From Desulfuromonadales bacterium (GTDB taxonomy: Bacteria > Desulfobacterota > Desulfuromonadia > Desulfuromonadales > BM103): a stretch of DNA of 61,659 nt. Below the pieces are notes generated by a model. It did not search any database, was not told the DNA's origin, and was given only the letters and a program-made list of their open reading frames with translations. Shown piece after piece: positions 58,536 through 61,659 of this stretch; within the stretch, counting starts at the first letter, position 1; each line of letters opens with the position of its first letter. The position numbers and the translations under genes are program-made. The DNA lies in assembly GCA_027065695.1 (NCBI GenBank), contig JAMONP010000104.1, forward strand, positions 1 to 61,659, given 5' to 3'.

Positions 58536-59546
58536 ATGATTAAGTGTGGAATTATCGGCTTTGGCAAAATGGGAAAAATTCGAGCCAATGCTATCGAAAA
58601 TTCAGGTAAGGGTCGAATCGTTGCTGTTTATGATATTAACCCTCCATTAAACTGTTCGTACAAGGTCACGAAGAGTCCTGCGGAGATTATCGAATCCTCA
58701 GAGGTTGATACAGTTTTTGTTTGTACACCGAATTCTTATATCCCGGTTCTGTGTATTCAGGCTCTGAACGCTGGAAAACATGTTTTTTCCGAAAAACCTC
58801 CCGGTTTTAACGCTCAACAGGTGGAGGAGGTTATTATTGCTGAAAAGGCCGCTTCTGACCGAAAGCTGATGTATGGTTTTAACCATAGGCATCATCGGAG
58901 TATCCAGAAAATGAAGCAGGTTGTGGAATCTGGTGATTTGGGTCGTGTGCTTTGGGTGCGTGGACGTTACGGCAAAGAAGTTGATCAATCTTTTTTCGAC
59001 GGGTGGCGCGCAGACCCTCAAATAGCCGGGGCAGGGATCCTGCTTGACCAAGGCATTCATATGATCGACCTGTTACTCCACTTAGGTGGTGATTTTGATG
59101 AAGTGTCGTCTATTGTATCGAATCTTTTCTGGAAGATAGACGATATTGAAGATAATGTTTTTGCAATATTCCGTAACAGCAAGTCAGGTACCTGCGCCTC
59201 CATTCACTCCACTATGACGCAGTGGCGATATCTGTTTTCTCTCGAAGTGTTTCTGGAAGGTGGTGCGCTGATATTGAATGGGCTGAAAACGTCTTCCGGT
59301 GCTTACGGTGATGAAAATCTGGCAATAAAACGCAATCCTACTCATTTACAGGATGGCCGTTTCGAAAGTGAAGAACATGTTGTCTATCATGTAGATACCT
59401 CTTGGCAGTCGGAGATTGACCATTTTTTTGACTGCATCGCACAGAATCAGAATGTTCGTTACGGAACTTCAACCGATGCACTGAATGTAATGAAGATGAT
59501 TGACCGGATTTATGCAGCTGGAAGGCCAAAGGAGATCGCCTCTTGA
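58536..59546 (+). CDS. Gfo/Idh/MocA-family oxidoreductase
   Basis: 336 residues with the N-terminal Rossmann fold (GIIGFGKMGKIRANAI), the conserved SEKPPGFNAQQVEEV (Lys of the EKP motif) and the C-terminal alpha/beta domain with GAGILLDQGIHMIDLL (His of the GxxxDxGxHxxD motif). Such enzymes oxidise a ring hydroxyl of sugars or inositols with NAD(P). It starts 12 bases after the hydroxyacid dehydrogenase, and its stop overlaps the next ATG, so the four genes are one unit. Confidence 0.9.
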   Translation: MIKCGIIGFGKMGKIRANAIENSGKGRIVAVYDINPPLNCSYKVTKSPAEIIESSEVDTVFVCTPNSYIPVLCIQALNAGKHVFSEKPPGFNAQQVEEVIIAEKAASDRKLMYGFNHRHHRSIQKMKQVVESGDLGRVLWVRGRYGKEVDQSFFDGWRADPQIAGAGILLDQGIHMIDLLLHLGGDFDEVSSIVSNLFWKIDDIEDNVFAIFRNSKSGTCASIHSTMTQWRYLFSLEVFLEGGALILNGLKTSSGAYGDENLAIKRNPTHLQDGRFESEEHVVYHVDTSWQSEIDHFFDCIAQNQNVRYGTSTDALNVMKMIDRIYAAGRPKEIAS

Positions 59547-60664
59547 TGGACAAAAAAGATCAACAATTCATTGATGATTATTTCTCTTACTATCGGCGTG
59601 TCTTCTCAGAGACTGACATTCGGGAAGAGCTGCTTGCTTTTAGTGCTGTTTGCAAAGGTGTCAAGGCAAGTGGCAATAAGTTGATTTTTGCTGGTAATGG
59701 TGCGAGTGCGTCGATCTCGAGCCATGCTGCGACAGATTTTACTCAGCATGCCAAGGTGCGTTCGATCTGCTTTAACGATCATAGTTTGATTACCGCTTTC
59801 GCAAATGACTATGGCTACGAAAATTGGGTTATGCGTGCGCTGGAAGCCTACGCTGATCCTGGTGATGTCGTTGTGCTGATCAGTTCAAGTGGCTCTTCTC
59901 CAAATATTGTGAATGCGGCAAAGTATGCTCTTGAAAAAAGTTTTGAGGTTGTTACTTTCTCTGGTTTCTCTCCAGAGAATGTGTTGCGCAGTTTAGGTAG
60001 TCTGAATTTTTGGGTAGACAGCAATGCTTATAACTTTGTTGAAACGACTCATTTGATCTGGGTTTTAACTGTTGCCAATATCATGGAGCAGGATAACGAT
60101 GACAATGCGGCCCTTGATGAGCATCTCTCAGGGCATCAGAAGGCTTTGTTCTCTATCGATTACAGTTTGGAACTTCTCAAACTGAGAGACTTGTGCCGTG
60201 AGGTATCAGTTAGGGGCGGCAAAATGATTTTTTCTGGCAATGGTGGCAGCTCCTCGACCTCCAGTCATGCAGCTACTGATTTTACGAAGCAGAGCAAAGT
60301 ACGCGCGATTGCATTTAACGATCATAATTTGATGAGTGCTTATTCGAATGATTATGGACAAGAATATTGGATTGCCCAATGCATTAAAGATTATGCCAAT
60401 GCAGAAGATGCAGTTTTTCTGCTCAGTTGTAGTGGTGAATCGAAAAATGTGATTAATGCTGCCCGGGTCGCTCGGGAAAAGGGTTTGACGGTAGTAACTT
60501 TTACCGGATTTGATCCTGGGAACAGTTTGCGATCTTTGGGAAATATTAACTTTTGGGTTGATAGCAGCAACTATAATATTATAGAAGCCTTACACTCGAT
60601 TTTGATTTTTTGTATTGCGGATCTCTTGATTGTCAACTCTGTTATTTCGGAGTCTGTTAAATGA
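59546..60664 (+). CDS. Tandem SIS-domain protein (two phosphoheptose-isomerase-like modules)
   Basis: 372 residues made of two similar SIS modules (about 25-185 and 205-365). Each has GNGASASISSHAATDF or GNGGSSSTSSHAATDF, NDYGYENW or NDYGQEYW, SSSGSSPNIVNAA or SCSGESKNVINAA, and FWVDSNAYN or FWVDSSNYN. They resemble GmhA, but the late metal-binding His of GmhA seems replaced by Leu or Phe when aligned by eye. GmhA-type enzymes act on sedoheptulose 7-phosphate, the substrate of several AroB-like cyclases, which connects it to the gene at 54363. ATG 59546 overlaps the previous stop. Confidence 0.82.
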   Translation: MDKKDQQFIDDYFSYYRRVFSETDIREELLAFSAVCKGVKASGNKLIFAGNGASASISSHAATDFTQHAKVRSICFNDHSLITAFANDYGYENWVMRALEAYADPGDVVVLISSSGSSPNIVNAAKYALEKSFEVVTFSGFSPENVLRSLGSLNFWVDSNAYNFVETTHLIWVLTVANIMEQDNDDNAALDEHLSGHQKALFSIDYSLELLKLRDLCREVSVRGGKMIFSGNGGSSSTSSHAATDFTKQSKVRAIAFNDHNLMSAYSNDYGQEYWIAQCIKDYANAEDAVFLLSCSGESKNVINAARVAREKGLTVVTFTGFDPGNSLRSLGNINFWVDSSNYNIIEALHSILIFCIADLLIVNSVISESVK

Positions 60665-61506
60665 AGTTTCACAAGGGTCTGAATCCGTTCTATTTGTTTG
60701 CAAATAGTGCTTTAATCCGACCAGCTCTTGTTGGGAGGTGTAGGTTTTATTTTTTTCGTTGGCAACGATGGTTGAGGGCACGCAATAAAATTGTAGATGA
60801 AAATGATAGAAAACTTGTGGCCCTTAAGCACAAACACAAAGGCCGCCGTTGTTTTATCCTTGGTAATGGTCCGAGTTTAAACATTAAAGACCTTGATCTC
60901 CTATCAGATGACCTAACCTTCGCCGCAAATAAAATCTATCTGTCCTTTCCTGAACAATCTTGGCGCCCTACTTATTATTTTGTCGAAGACAATTTAGTCT
61001 TAAGGCAAAACTGGGATGTTATTGAAGGGCTTTCAGGCTTCCCTAAGTTTTTCCCCATCGAGGCCCTGAAATTTACCCCCAAATCTGAGAGAGGGTTATA
61101 TTATGAGTTTGTATGTGAACCGATGTCAGAGAATTTCCCTTCTTTCGGATTTGACCCTTTAGCCGGATTTTATTGGGGCTCAACCGTTATCTACAGTATG
61201 TTGCAATTTGCCTTTTATATGGGCTGCAATCCTATATATATTGCTGGGGTTGATTTTAATTTTGATTTACCACAAAAACCAGCTAATGGAATTGAGCTGG
61301 AGTGCGAGGGCGAGGTTAATCATTTCCATCCAGAATATCGTAAGATTGGAGAGAAATGGAATGTCCCAAATCTTGATATTCAGGCCAAATCATTTACTAA
61401 AGCTAAAGCTATTGCCAGCGAGCATGGCATCAATATTTATAATGCTACTCGTGGTGGCAAACTTGAGGTTTTTGATCGAGTAGAATTTGAATCACTATTT
61501 AAGTAA
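60661..61506 (+). CDS. DUF115/MptE-like Rossmann protein
   Basis: 281 residues. The key motif is FILGNGPSLNIKDLDLL (DUF115-like pyrophosphokinase or glycan-modification fold), then FAANKIYLSF, YYFVEDNLV, a GSTVIYSMLQFAFYMG helix, and IYIAGVDFNF. Relatives sit in flagellin- or O-antigen-glycosylation clusters, where they are thought to move sugars such as pseudaminic acid. It is coupled (ATGA) to the tandem-SIS gene and is the last complete gene in the window. Confidence 0.75.
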   Translation: MKFHKGLNPFYLFANSALIRPALVGRCRFYFFRWQRWLRARNKIVDENDRKLVALKHKHKGRRCFILGNGPSLNIKDLDLLSDDLTFAANKIYLSFPEQSWRPTYYFVEDNLVLRQNWDVIEGLSGFPKFFPIEALKFTPKSERGLYYEFVCEPMSENFPSFGFDPLAGFYWGSTVIYSMLQFAFYMGCNPIYIAGVDFNFDLPQKPANGIELECEGEVNHFHPEYRKIGEKWNVPNLDIQAKSFTKAKAIASEHGINIYNATRGGKLEVFDRVEFESLFK

Positions 61507-61659
61507 CAATGAGTAATCACATTTATGCGCTTGGCTTAATTAGATTGATAGAGTTGGATGTAATGTTGCGTCGATATTTTATTTACGACTTCTCTCTCTC
61601 CGGGTGCAAGGAACAGGACACCATATCACTGCATAAGAGGTTTGTTGCCATTGAATGAG
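61507..61659. other. Right-edge sequence with no gene seen
   Basis: 153 bases to the edge. No supported start or terminator was found; the next gene probably begins beyond the window. Confidence 0.4.

Overview
The window looks like chromosomal DNA of a Desulfuromonadales/Geobacter-like bacterium. The main evidence is the syntenic block pilB-pilT-pilC-pilS-pilR-pilA-(PilA-C) followed by a small ABC exporter, TPR proteins, a UbiA-type enzyme and polysaccharide export genes, an order known from Geobacter. Multihaem cytochromes (an octahaem hydroxylamine-oxidoreductase-like protein and a pentahaem NrfA), a Fur/FeoB iron operon and short geopilin-type pilins support this. No rRNA, tRNA or CRISPR array was seen. 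Species-level assignment is not possible by eye.

Layout. 1-9.3 kb is housekeeping: the start of an MscS-like channel and an OmpA-like lipoprotein (minus strand), then nadC-birA-coaX, an EF-G paralogue, a SPOR-domain protein, a repeat-rich unknown protein and a MOSC/MogA pair. 9.4-17.4 kb holds a ZIP metal transporter, the octahaem cytochrome, an M24 peptidase, an orphan nrfA behind a good sigma-54 promoter and a structured leader, a gene broken by a 157-bp MITE-like element, and two zinc-ribbon membrane proteins. 17.5-29.1 kb holds alanine dehydrogenase, a TlpA/CcdA thiol-redox pair, a fur-feoB-(Cys-rich peptide)-(DtxR+FeoA) iron cluster, a chromosomal ParM-like actin, RNase R, ribF and aroE.

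29.1-37.8 kb is the type IV pilus cluster. It has two tandem short, highly aromatic pilins, each behind its own -24/-12 (sigma-54) promoter and separated by a terminator. Both promoters fit activation by the PilS/PilR pair encoded directly upstream. The second pilin is followed by a PilA-C-like exported protein.

37.8-61.5 kb is a surface-glycan region: an ABC exporter with TPR lipid/glycan-type membrane proteins, a DPPR-synthase-like UbiA enzyme, glycosyltransferases, Wzm/Wzt, a B12-radical SAM enzyme and an FkbM methyltransferase. A three-part fusion protein (KpsC/S-like + HAD + UbiA-like membrane domain) follows. Last comes a compact cassette with a dehydroquinate-synthase-like sugar-phosphate cyclase, a CMP-sugar-type nucleotidyltransferase, an SDR, a D-2-hydroxyacid dehydrogenase, a Gfo/Idh/MocA oxidoreductase and a tandem-SIS isomerase. 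This cassette is AT-richer in places, contains a decayed duplicate of its YhcH gene, and is the best candidate for an undescribed pathway (an activated cyclitol or unusual sugar acid). Short heptad repeats (GGGACGM and CGCGCCA types) are scattered between genes and have been absorbed into the C-termini of RNase R and PilS.
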